Below are positions 35,181 through 43,498 of a stretch of 64,000 bases of DNA, in pieces. The stretch is from Natronorubrum halophilum (GTDB lineage: Archaea; Halobacteriota; Halobacteria; Halobacteriales; Natrialbaceae). The notes below the pieces were generated by a model. That model saw nothing but the letters and a program-made list of their open reading frames with translations. It did no database searches and was not told the origin of the DNA. Each line of letters starts with the position of its first letter. Position 1 is the first letter of the stretch. The position numbers were made by a program, and so were the translations under genes. The stretch lies in the NCBI RefSeq assembly GCF_003670115.1, contig NZ_QQTY01000004.1, positions 310,001 through 374,000 of the forward strand. Direction: 5' to 3'.

Positions 35181-35741
35181 TCACGCAACCTCGAGCGCTG
35201 CCGCCAGATCGGACTCGATCGCATCGACCTTGCTCCGATCGTACAGCGCTGCTGCCGGGTGAAACGACGGGACGACGATCCGGTCTTCGTGCTCGAACGG
35301 TTGGCCGTGCACGTCCGTGATCGTCTCGTCGGTGTCGAGGATCTCGGCCGTCGCGAAGCTTCCCATCGGAACGAGAACGGACGGGGCGACGCGCTCGAGT
35401 TCGGCCTCGAGAACCGGCCACCAGGCGTCGATCTCGGCGACGTACGGATCGCGGTTCTCCGGCGGCCGCACCTTGACGAGATTGGTGATGTAGCAGTCCC
35501 GCCTATCGAAGCCGATCGACTCGAGTACGCGATCCAGTTGCTTGCCGGCCTGTCCGACGAACGGTTCGCCCTCAGCGACTTCCTGGCCGCCGGGAGCCTC
35601 GCCGACGAGCATTACGTCGGCGGACAGCGGACCGACACCGGGGACGAATCGCTCGCGATCGAACTGGTCGTCCGGAACGCCCTCGAGTACGGTAGCGAAT
35701 TCGGTTTCGAACTCCCACTCGGTGGGTTCCTGATCGCTCAT
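35181..35741 (-). CDS. Uracil-DNA glycosylase superfamily protein (type 4-like, no Fe-S cysteines)
   Basis: 186 residues. Motif A is GEAPGGQEVAEGEPFVGQAG (residues about 47-66), as in type 4 UDGs, and motif B is PSFHPAAALY near 160. Type 4 enzymes hold a [4Fe-4S] cluster with four Cys, two of them just before the first strand; here only one Cys (RRDCYITN) is present and the N-terminal CxxC is absent. The enzyme may still remove uracil from DNA without a cluster, as other UDG families do, or act on other bases. It is transcribed alone, antisense-free, and divergent from the small gene at 35992. Confidence 0.8.
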   Translation of the reverse strand: MSDQEPTEWEFETEFATVLEGVPDDQFDRERFVPGVGPLSADVMLVGEAPGGQEVAEGEPFVGQAGKQLDRVLESIGFDRRDCYITNLVKVRPPENRDPYVAEIDAWWPVLEAELERVAPSVLVPMGSFATAEILDTDETITDVHGQPFEHEDRIVVPSFHPAAALYDRSKVDAIESDLAAALEVA

Positions 35742-35991
35742 GGCGGTGGACTACGGCCGTCTCTGGAAACTTCCTTTTCCCTGCGTACGCGTTTCAATCG
35801 GGTCCCTTCGGGTGACGGCCTCGACCCGATCGACTCGTAGAAGGGACGATGCGTGCGAATCGACTGCCCTCGAGATGGTTACCGGCCGCGTCACAGACGG
35901 TATCGCGGCGCAACTCGAGTGAGAGAACGTGGCTCGGGACGGGGCACATTCAGGCCCTACCGTTAGGATCACGGGCGGAGGCGAACGAGAT

Positions 35992-36261
35992 ATGGGCGAC
36001 ATTCCAGACGTCGAGCTGGTAGAGACGGAAGACGACTACATCCACGTCCGGTTTCGCGATCCGGATCGATACGACGAGATTCGAACGCCCGACTGGGCCG
36101 AAAACCCGGCAGAGTCGGTTTCGAAGGGGAGCGAGGTGCGAACCGGGAAGGTCGAAGGCGAAGACGACTGGGAGGTGACCAGCGTCCTGATCAAAAAGAG
36201 CGTCGGCGAGGAGAAGGCCGAAGAACAGGCGCGCGAAATCGTCGAGAAGATCGAATCGTAG
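35992..36261 (+). CDS. Conserved small haloarchaeal protein
   Basis: 89 residues. It has a beta-rich first part (VELVETEDDYIHVRFRDPDRYDEIRTPDWA) and a second part (GSEVRTGKVEGEDDWEVTSVLIKK), ending in a charged helix (EEKAEEQAREIVEKIES). It resembles short haloarchaeal proteins that are usually left as hypothetical. The start ATG 35992 follows a GAGGCGAACGAG stretch; the longer reading from 35929 lacks conservation features. No function is assigned. Confidence 0.65.
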   Translation: MGDIPDVELVETEDDYIHVRFRDPDRYDEIRTPDWAENPAESVSKGSEVRTGKVEGEDDWEVTSVLIKKSVGEEKAEEQAREIVEKIES

Positions 36262-36442
36262 TAGGCGAGATCGACGGCGAACGCGAGACCGGATTCGGCT
36301 GGAGAAAGGCGACCTGTCCACAGTCGTGGTTGACGATTCGAGCCTCGTCTTCGTCCGAGAATCACACCGGGGACAGGGCGTCGAGTAGGTATCTGTCGTT
36401 CGTTACTGGAGGAAGACGGGGGGCAATACTGGCAGCGAGGTG

Positions 36443-36541
36443 TACGTATACGCGCCGGGTTACCTCGAGGATAGCGTCCGTTCGAGGTCGTCACAAACCA
36501 CCTGCTTATCGTCTCGGGAACGCTACAATAGCGTATACGTA
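36443..36541 (+). promoter_or_regulatory. Promoter of the signalling island with paired 11-bp inverted repeats
   Basis: TACGTATACGC (36443-36453) and its exact reverse complement GCGTATACGTA (36531-36541) flank about 77 bases. Each contains the palindrome CGTATACG. The second copy lies between a TATA-like TACAATAG (36524-36531) and ATG 36557, where a bound repressor would block transcription. The encoded HxlR-type protein is the obvious candidate ligand. Confidence 0.5.
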
Positions 36542-36556
36542 TCGGGACGAATCATC

Positions 36557-37447
36557 ATGACTCAGACACCGAATCCGGCACAGTCGATCGCGAGTTCGAT
36601 CCTCGGCACCAAGTGGAAACCGCGACTGATCGTCGCGCTCGCGACCGAGGGCCGGCTCGGATTCGGAGACTGCAAACGCGAACTCGAGGGCATCTCGAGC
36701 AAGGTGCTTTCGGATAACCTCGACGATCTGCGCGAACGGGACGTCGTTTCGAGAGACGTGGTTCAGGAGCAACCGCGCCGCGTCGAGTACGAACTCACCA
36801 CGGCCGGCCGGGAGCTGTACGCGATCCTCGAGACGATGGCCGAATGGGACGCCACCTACGTCACGGGCGATGGCGTTCCGACGGTGTTGCTCGCCGACGA
36901 CGACCCGCGGCTCCTCGAACTCTACTCGCTGTGGCTCGTGGCGGACTACGACGTCGTGACGGCGACGAACGGACAGGAAGCCCTCGACCTGCTCGACGAG
37001 TCGGTCGATATCGCGATTCTCAACCGGACGCTACCGGGACTGAGCGGTGACGAGGTCGCAACGGCGGCGATCACCGTCAACCAGCAACCGGCGATCGCGA
37101 TCCTCACGTCGACGCAGGTGTCGCCGACGGACGTCTCGCTGCCGGCCGATCGACTGCTGCGAAAGCCGATCACGAAAGGGGAGTTGCTCGATGCGATCGC
37201 GGACCTGAGCCGACTCGCCACCGACGCGCCGATCGCCCGCGAGGTTCGGGCGCGCCACCATCGGCTCGCGTTCGTCGAAACGCACCTCGGATCGGCCGTC
37301 AAAACGACGGCCCCGTACCGTCGCGCGACGGAGGAGCTGGAACGAGTCGAAGCCGAGCGAACGGCGGCGCTCGAGGCTCGCGAACCATGGCGTCGGCTGC
37401 TCGAGGCCGAGGCGAATTCGGAGGAGACGGACACCGAGTCGTCGTGA
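36557..37447 (+). CDS. HxlR HTH - receiver - HalX fusion regulator with Asn at the phosphoacceptor
   Basis: 296 residues in three parts. Residues about 10-100 form an HxlR-type winged HTH (ILGTKWKPRLIVAL, ELEGISSKVLSDNLDDLRERDVV, RRVEYELT). Residues about 107-215 are a receiver: acidic pocket VLLADDD, conserved Lys in LLRKPI, but the phosphoacceptor is Asn156 (ILNRTLPGLSG, codon AAC at 37022) where Asp is normal. The tail (YRRATEELERVEAERTAALEAREPW) is a HalX-like helical domain. The protein probably binds DNA and responds by dimerisation or partner binding, not by Asp phosphorylation. ATG 36557 follows a TATA-like box by about 28 bases. It precedes the receiver-kinase gene by 54 bases. Confidence 0.85.
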   Translation: MTQTPNPAQSIASSILGTKWKPRLIVALATEGRLGFGDCKRELEGISSKVLSDNLDDLRERDVVSRDVVQEQPRRVEYELTTAGRELYAILETMAEWDATYVTGDGVPTVLLADDDPRLLELYSLWLVADYDVVTATNGQEALDLLDESVDIAILNRTLPGLSGDEVATAAITVNQQPAIAILTSTQVSPTDVSLPADRLLRKPITKGELLDAIADLSRLATDAPIAREVRARHHRLAFVETHLGSAVKTTAPYRRATEELERVEAERTAALEAREPWRRLLEAEANSEETDTESS

Positions 37448-37501
37448 CGTCGGTGGCCGCTGAATCCGGACCGAGGAGCTTTGGGACTCCGCGTGGTGAA
37501 T

Positions 37502-38647
37502 ATGGCCATGACAACGGGACAGCCTGACCCCTACACGGTGTTGCTCGTCGAAGACGACGACCTGCAGGCACGGCTGTACCAGATGATGTTGTCCCAAAAC
37601 ATCGGGAATCAAAGGAACGGAACGCACGGCGGACGGTCGAGCAAGTCGGTCCCGACCGTCGAGATCGCCGAGACGCTTGCAGACGCACAGGACGTACTCA
37701 GAGACGCGTCCACGTCGATCGACCTGGTCCTGCTCGATCTGAATCTGTCCGATTCCTCGGGCCTCGATACGCTGGATTCGGTCCTCGAGACGGTCGACAA
37801 GACGGCGGTCGTCGTCCTCACCGCGATGGACGACGCCATGATCGGACGGGAAGCGGTCGAACGGGGGGCACAGGATTACCTGTTGAAAGACCACGTAACA
37901 CCGCGGCTGCTCGTACAGACGGTGACGTACGCCATCGAACGGCGAAAACGGGCCGCCGAACTCGAGCGCCAGCGCCGAGAGCTGGCGGTACTCCACTGGC
38001 TGGTCCGCCACGAAATCAGAGAGGACGCCGTCATCGTCCTTGGATGGGGCGCAGAGCTCTCGCCGTCGGATCCCGACGAGAAACGAACCATCTCGCGGAT
38101 CGTCGACGCGGGCGAACACATCGTCGAACTCACCGAATCGGTGGGAGCGATGGTACAGACGCTCGACGAACGGCCACCGGAACTCACGGCGATCGATCTC
38201 GAGGGCGTGCTCGCGGAAGAGATCGAGCGACTCGAGACCCGGTACGACGACGTCGAGGTGTCCTTCGATCGAACCGGCGAAGCCGTCTCGGTCAAAGCCG
38301 ATCGGTTTCTCAACGTCGTCGTCCGGAACGTGCTGACGAACGCAGTCGTCTACACGGAGGGCCGGGACGGCGAGGTGACGGTATCCGTGATCGACGAAGA
38401 CGGCGATGAGCCGTCCGTCGGGTTTTCGGTATCGGACGACGGTTCCGGGGTTTCGCTCGCAGATCACCAGCGCATCACCGACCGCGAGTACACCCCTGAG
38501 GGAGCCAGAAGCGGGGTCGGACTGTATCTCGTCCAGACCTTCGTCGACCGATACGGCGGCCGGCTCGAAATCGAGGAGGAGTCGGGTCCGGAGGCCGGAA
38601 CGACGGTCCGAGTATCGCTCGAGCCGGCGACGGCAGACGCGGAGTGA
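37502..38647 (+). CDS. Receiver - histidine kinase hybrid
   Basis: 381 residues. Receiver, residues about 10-135: VLLVEDDDLQ, phosphoacceptor LVLLDLNLSDSSG (Asp79), then TAMDD and YLLKDHV (Lys). A kinase core follows: H-box WLVRHEIREDAVIVLGW (His170), N-box VVRNVLTNAVVY, G1 SDDGSGVS and SGVGLYLVQTF. There is no membrane segment, so it is cytoplasmic. An N-terminal receiver before the kinase suggests it takes phosphate from another kinase or is self-regulated. ATG 37502 is preferred (a second Met at 37508). It sits between the HxlR-receiver gene and the LOV kinase gene, all on the same strand. Confidence 0.88.
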   Translation: MAMTTGQPDPYTVLLVEDDDLQARLYQMMLSQNIGNQRNGTHGGRSSKSVPTVEIAETLADAQDVLRDASTSIDLVLLDLNLSDSSGLDTLDSVLETVDKTAVVVLTAMDDAMIGREAVERGAQDYLLKDHVTPRLLVQTVTYAIERRKRAAELERQRRELAVLHWLVRHEIREDAVIVLGWGAELSPSDPDEKRTISRIVDAGEHIVELTESVGAMVQTLDERPPELTAIDLEGVLAEEIERLETRYDDVEVSFDRTGEAVSVKADRFLNVVVRNVLTNAVVYTEGRDGEVTVSVIDEDGDEPSVGFSVSDDGSGVSLADHQRITDREYTPEGARSGVGLYLVQTFVDRYGGRLEIEEESGPEAGTTVRVSLEPATADAE

Positions 38648-38785
38648 TCGCCTCGAGAACGCCGCCAACCGTACGAGGGTCCACGCGGGTGGCGGTGGGG
38701 AGAGGACGGCGATCCATCGTCCCCGAAGCGTGTGGCTCTCCGGACGCTGGCACACGTTCAAGCGTCTCGGCGTTGTACCACCCGT

Positions 38786-40210
38786 ATGGTGGCAGCGAGC
38801 GGGCGAGCGATTCGCGTGCTCTGTGTCGACGAGGATAGCGAGGCGCTCGAGCGAGCGGACGAGTCGCTGGTCGTCGATACGGAACGGGATCCAGCCGAGG
38901 CACTCGAGCGGGTTCACGACCGCCGGTACGATTGTGTCGTCTGTGAGTACGAGCTGCCGGAGATGACCGGTCTCGAACTCCTCAAATCGATACGTCGAGT
39001 CGACGACGAGTTGCCGGTGATCCTGTTTACCGGTGCTGGCTCGGAAGACATCGCAAGCGAGGCGATTTCGGCTGGCGTAACGGATTACGTCAGAAAAAAA
39101 CAGGGGACGAGTCGATACGAACACCTCGCAGAACGGATCACGAACGCGGTCGCACAGTACCGAACTCGCGAGGACCTCGAGCGCAAGAGCGCGGCGATGG
39201 ACGAGGCACCCATCGGGATCGTGATCTCTGATGCAACCCAACCGGACAACCCGCTCATCTACGCGAATCAGAAATTTCAGGAGCTGACCGGCTATCCGAT
39301 CGACGAGATACGCGGTCGAAACTGTCGATTTCTACAAGGGGAGCGAACAGCACAGGAGCCAGTCGGCGAGATACGAGCGGCGATCGATTCCCGAGAACCC
39401 GTTACCGTCGGGTTGCGAAACTACCGCCGCAACGGAACGATGTTCTGGAACGAGGTGACGGTCGCGCCGATCACGACTAACGAGGAGACGTCTCCACACT
39501 TCGTCGGCTTCCAGAAGGACGTGACGCGACGGAAACTCGCCGAAGAACGCGTCAAGCGACAGAACGCGCGCCTCAGGGAGCTTACCAGCGTACTCTCACA
39601 CGACATTCGGGGGCCGCTTACGGCCGCCACCGGCTATCTCGAGTTGGCTCGAGAGCACGACGACAGCGTGCCGTTTCTCGACGAGGTAACGGAGGCACAC
39701 GAGCGGATGGCGACGCTGGTCGAAGACATGCTAGCGCTCGTTCGAGCGGGGAATCTCTCCGACGACCTCGACGACGTCTCGGTGGCGGCGGCGATCGATT
39801 CGGCCTGGGTTCCGCCGCCGGGTGTCGAGCCGGAACTCGACATTCGGATCGACGAGGACCGGCGGATTCGAGCCGACGAAATCCATCTGCTCCAGTTGTT
39901 CGAAAATCTCTTCGAGAACAGTCTCACGCACGGAACGACTCGAGACGCGGATGGTGTCTCCCGGGTCACGGTTACCGTCGAGTCGCTCGAGGACGGCTTC
40001 GCCGTCGAAGACGACGGTCCCGGCATTCCGTCGGAAGATCGCGATATCGTCTTCGAAGCGGGATACACGACCGACGAGAACGATATCGGGACCGGACTCG
40101 GATTGCGGATCGTCAAAGACATCGTCGACGCTCACGGCTGGAATATCGACGTCGTCGACGGAAGCGAGGGAGGAGCCCGCTTTGAGATCACCGACATCGC
40201 CGTCATCTGA
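38786..40210 (+). CDS. Receiver - LOV - histidine kinase, probable blue-light sensor
   Basis: 474 residues. The N-terminal receiver (VLCVDEDSE...CEYELPEMTG) has Glu54 at the phosphoacceptor site; Lys remains (YVRKKQ). Residues about 145-250 form a PAS domain with all LOV hallmarks: GRNCRFLQG with the photoactive Cys180, LRNYRRNGTMFWNEV with the flavin-binding Asn residues, and FVGFQKDVT with Gln243. Such domains bind FMN and form a Cys-flavin adduct in blue light. The kinase has LTSVLSHDIRGPLTAA (His272), N-box LFENLFENSLTHG and DDGPGIP, GTGLGLRIV. It is cytoplasmic. ATG 38786 is chosen; the upstream frame is non-conserved. Confidence 0.9.
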   Translation: MVAASGRAIRVLCVDEDSEALERADESLVVDTERDPAEALERVHDRRYDCVVCEYELPEMTGLELLKSIRRVDDELPVILFTGAGSEDIASEAISAGVTDYVRKKQGTSRYEHLAERITNAVAQYRTREDLERKSAAMDEAPIGIVISDATQPDNPLIYANQKFQELTGYPIDEIRGRNCRFLQGERTAQEPVGEIRAAIDSREPVTVGLRNYRRNGTMFWNEVTVAPITTNEETSPHFVGFQKDVTRRKLAEERVKRQNARLRELTSVLSHDIRGPLTAATGYLELAREHDDSVPFLDEVTEAHERMATLVEDMLALVRAGNLSDDLDDVSVAAAIDSAWVPPPGVEPELDIRIDEDRRIRADEIHLLQLFENLFENSLTHGTTRDADGVSRVTVTVESLEDGFAVEDDGPGIPSEDRDIVFEAGYTTDENDIGTGLGLRIVKDIVDAHGWNIDVVDGSEGGARFEITDIAVI

Positions 40211-40233
40211 AACGCGTCGGAACCCGCGGGTCG

Positions 40234-42054
40234 TTACTGCACGGTGACGCTTTTCGCCAGGTTTCGTGGTTTGTCGATCGGACGGTCGAGCGCGTTGGCG
40301 AGCCAGTAGGCGACGAGCTGGAGCTGGACGTTTGCGACGATCGGCATCACCGCCGGATGCGTTTCCGGGATTTCGAGGACGTAATCGGTGTGGTTGGCGA
40401 CCGATTCCGGGTCGTCGGTCACCGCGACGACGGGTGCATCCCGCGCCTGTACCTCCTTGATGTTCCCGATCGTCGCCCCGGCCTGTTCGCGACTCGAGAC
40501 GAGCGCGAAGACCGGCGTCGACTCGGTGACGAGCGCGAGCGGCCCGTGTTTTAACTCCCCGGCCGGAAAGCCCTCGGCGTGTTTGTACGTGATCTCTTTG
40601 AGCTTCAACGCCCCCTCGAGCGCGACGGGCGCGTTGTATCCGCGACCGATGAAGAAGTAGGCGTCCGCGTCGAGGAACTCCTCGGCGACGGCATCGGCCC
40701 TCGAGTCGTCCAGCACGGACTGGATGTGATCGGGAAGCCGTCGAAGCTCGCGCAGGTACTCGCGCGGCGGAAACGCGGCCGAAGAAGCGGAGTCGACCAG
40801 AGCGGTCGCGAGAAGCGACAGGGAGACCTGCTGGGAGGCGAACGACTTCGTCGCAGCCACGCTGATCTCCGGACCGGAGCGGATGTAGAGAACGTGATCA
40901 CACTCCCGTGCCGCCGAGCTCTCGACGACGTTCGTCAGGGCGAGGGTCGTCGCTCCCGCCCGGTTTGCACTGCGGAGCGCAGCCATTGTGTCGGCGGTCT
41001 CGCCGCTCTGGGTGACGCCGACGACAAGCGTCGATTCGTCGACCGGGAGCCGAGCGGCGTCGTACTCGCTCGCGATGAACGTCTGCGTTGGAATGCCACG
41101 CCGCTGGAGCAATCGCTCACCGTACAGCCCCGCGTGGTAGGACGTTCCACAGGCGACGAACTGGACGGACGACGGCGTCTCGAGACCTTCGAGTTCGGGC
41201 AAGGTGACGGTCCCGCCGAGTTCCTCGATGCGACCGCGCAGGCAGTCGCGGATCGCGCGTGGCTGTTCGGCGATCTCCTTTCGCATGTAGTGATCGTAGC
41301 CGCTCTTGCCGGCGTCTTCGGGGTCCCAGGCGATCGTCTCGACCGACTTCTTGATGGGGGCTCCGGAGCCGTCGGAAACGGTGACCGACTCCGGCGAAAG
41401 CGCCGCGAACTCGCCGTCGTCGAGGTAGACCACTCGGTTCGTGAACTCGATGAACGCCGGCACATCGCTCGCGAGGTAGTTGCCGTCCGATCCGAGTCCG
41501 AGAACGAGCGGTGACTCGTGTCGCGCCGCGAAGACCGTCTCGCAGTCGGGGTAGACGGCCGCGATCGCGTAGCTCCCCTCGAGTCGCCCGATCGCCTCCC
41601 GAAACGCGGTTTCTCGGTCGGCACCGCCGGCTCGCTCCCGCTCGATGAGGTGTGGAACGACCTCGGTATCGGTGTCGCTCCGGAACGTGTGCCCGGCTTC
41701 CGACAGTTCCTCGCGGAGTTCCAGATAGTTCTCGATGATGCCGTTGTGGACGATGGCGACGGACTCCTCGGCGTTCGTATGCGGATGGGCGTTTGCGTCC
41801 GTGGGCGGGCCGTGCGTGCTCCAGCGCGTGTGTCCGATGCCGGTCGAACCGTCGAAGCCGTCGGCATTACCGGCGAGCGCGTCCTTGAGTTCCGACAGCT
41901 CTCCCCCGCGTTTTTCGATGGAAAGCGACGCGTTCGCCACCGCGACGCCGGCCGAGTCGTAGCCGCGGTACTCGAGGTTCCCGAGCCCGTGGAGCAAGAC
42001 CTCGAGCGTGTCACTGTCGCCACCGCTACCGGCGTAGCCGATGATCCCGCACAT
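40234..42054 (-). CDS. glmS: Glutamine-fructose-6-phosphate transaminase (isomerizing)
   Basis: 606 residues, the full family length. The N-terminal glutaminase domain starts MCGIIGYAG, where Cys2 is the nucleophile; two SIS sugar-isomerase domains follow (VACGTSYHAGLYGERL, VGVTQSGETADT, ARECDHVLYIRSG). The C-terminal tail is NLAKSVTVQ, close to the consensus KSVTVE. It makes glucosamine-6-phosphate from fructose-6-phosphate and glutamine, for UDP-GlcNAc and surface glycans. Its ATG overlaps the stop of the upstream GlmU-like gene as TAATG, so the two are translationally coupled. Confidence 0.95.
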   Translation of the reverse strand: MCGIIGYAGSGGDSDTLEVLLHGLGNLEYRGYDSAGVAVANASLSIEKRGGELSELKDALAGNADGFDGSTGIGHTRWSTHGPPTDANAHPHTNAEESVAIVHNGIIENYLELREELSEAGHTFRSDTDTEVVPHLIERERAGGADRETAFREAIGRLEGSYAIAAVYPDCETVFAARHESPLVLGLGSDGNYLASDVPAFIEFTNRVVYLDDGEFAALSPESVTVSDGSGAPIKKSVETIAWDPEDAGKSGYDHYMRKEIAEQPRAIRDCLRGRIEELGGTVTLPELEGLETPSSVQFVACGTSYHAGLYGERLLQRRGIPTQTFIASEYDAARLPVDESTLVVGVTQSGETADTMAALRSANRAGATTLALTNVVESSAARECDHVLYIRSGPEISVAATKSFASQQVSLSLLATALVDSASSAAFPPREYLRELRRLPDHIQSVLDDSRADAVAEEFLDADAYFFIGRGYNAPVALEGALKLKEITYKHAEGFPAGELKHGPLALVTESTPVFALVSSREQAGATIGNIKEVQARDAPVVAVTDDPESVANHTDYVLEIPETHPAVMPIVANVQLQLVAYWLANALDRPIDKPRNLAKSVTVQ

Positions 42055-43229
42055 TACGAATGCACCTCGGTATCGTCGTCGATCGTCCCGCGAACGGTCG
42101 CGCCGGCTTCGATCGTCACGGCGGCACCGACGATCGCTCCCGGAACGTAGGTCACGCCGCCGTTGTCGGTGACCCGATCGGCGAGCAACGCCCCGATCGG
42201 CGCGTCCTCGAAGAATCGGTCGCCGATGCGGGCGTCACCCGGCCCACCGGGAACCACCGTTCCGTGACCGAGATCGACGCCGACGCCGGTCACGCAATCG
42301 ATCGCGGTCGCGTTGGCACCGATCCGGGTGTCCGCGTCGATCACGCTCCGCTCGACGACGGCGTTCGAACCGACCGTCGTATTCTCGCCGAGACAGGCGT
42401 GCGGGCCGACGACGGCACCGGGACCGATCTCGCAGTCTCGGTCGACGACGACCGGCGACCGAACGATCGCCGAATCGTGGACGATCGCCGACGCCGCGAC
42501 CTCGTCGCCGATTACGCCGGCGTCGAACAACATGTCGGAGACGGCGAGCAGATCCCACGGATACATCGCGTCGATCCACCACCCCTCCGAGACGACGCCT
42601 CGAACAGTCTCGCCGTCCTCGAGAAGCGTCGTCATCGCGTCCACCAGCGAGTGTTCGCCCGGGGTCATGTCGAGGCGCTCGATCGTCTCGAGGAGGTTCG
42701 GATCGACGACGTACACGCCGGCGTTGAGCCTGTACGCGCGGTCGTCTTGGGGATTCTCGACGAGTTCGACGACGGACCCGTCGTCCTCGAGGATCACCCC
42801 GCCGTACTCGCCGATCTCTTGGCGGTTGACCAGCCCGATCGTCGCGGCGGCATCGGCTTCGTGCGTGGCGACGACATCCTTGATGATCCGCGAGTCGACG
42901 AACTGGTCGCCGTTGACGACGACCGTCGCACCGTCGATAACCGACGACGCGAGACGCAGCGCGTGGCCGGTTCCGAGCTGTCGTTCCTGCTCGACGTAGG
43001 TCAGTTCGATCTCCCGGTAGCTCGAGCCGAAGTACGACCGGATTCGGTCGCCGCGGTATCCGACGACGACGGCGATCGAGTCGATGTCCGCCGCGATCAA
43101 CTGATCGAACACGTGCTCGAGAATCGGTCGCGTTCCGGCCGGTAGCATCGGTTTGGGCCGGTTTCGCGTCAGTGGACGCAGTCGGATCCCCTCGCCCGCT
43201 GCGAGGACGACCGCAGAGGAGACGCTCAT
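42054..43229 (-). CDS. glmU: GlmU-like sugar-1-phosphate nucleotidyltransferase with left-handed beta-helix
   Basis: 391 residues. The N-half is a nucleotidyltransferase: AVVLAAGEGIRLRPLT with KPMLP, VVGYRGDRIR, and VVVNGDQFVD at the metal site. The C-half (from about 240) shows hexapeptide repeats (IVRSPVVVDRDCEIGPGAVV, ENTTVGSNAVVERSV), a left-handed beta-helix of the acetyltransferase type. With GlmS downstream and overlapping by one base, the likely role is making UDP-GlcNAc from glucosamine-1-phosphate; haloarchaeal paralogues acting on glucose-1-phosphate also exist. An AAACAAATACC stretch about 28 bases before the ATG may be its TATA region. Confidence 0.82.
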   Translation of the reverse strand: MSVSSAVVLAAGEGIRLRPLTRNRPKPMLPAGTRPILEHVFDQLIAADIDSIAVVVGYRGDRIRSYFGSSYREIELTYVEQERQLGTGHALRLASSVIDGATVVVNGDQFVDSRIIKDVVATHEADAAATIGLVNRQEIGEYGGVILEDDGSVVELVENPQDDRAYRLNAGVYVVDPNLLETIERLDMTPGEHSLVDAMTTLLEDGETVRGVVSEGWWIDAMYPWDLLAVSDMLFDAGVIGDEVAASAIVHDSAIVRSPVVVDRDCEIGPGAVVGPHACLGENTTVGSNAVVERSVIDADTRIGANATAIDCVTGVGVDLGHGTVVPGGPGDARIGDRFFEDAPIGALLADRVTDNGGVTYVPGAIVGAAVTIEAGATVRGTIDDDTEVHS

Positions 43230-43465
43230 AGGATCACGGCAGCGTGCCCGGTATTTGTTTGGGCGTCCTTACAGAACTCTCGACGGCCGGTACGCGCGTC
43301 TCGATCGGCACCCATACCTCGATTACCGCCCTCGTCGCGATCGTTTTATCGCTAAACGTGTCCTTTCGGAAAGAGGTGCAACGCGAGCGAGTAACGGCCG
43401 GTCGCGACCGATCCCCGTCTTGTGCCGTCTCGTACTTCGGTCTCGCGTTCGCGCGTAAAGGGTGG

Positions 43466-43473
43466 CTTTTTAT
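43466..43473 (+). promoter_or_regulatory. TATA box of pcn
   Basis: CTTTTTAT centred about 29 bases before the pcn ATG (43499), preceded by purine-rich GGGTGG that could serve as a BRE. It predicts a leaderless transcript. Confidence 0.55.
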
Positions 43474-43498
43474 GCCAACCGTTCGTACCTCGACGCAT

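Noticed and set aside
37031-39241. 736-residue minus-strand frame across the signalling island
   Set aside because: Antisense to three genes with intact catalytic motifs.
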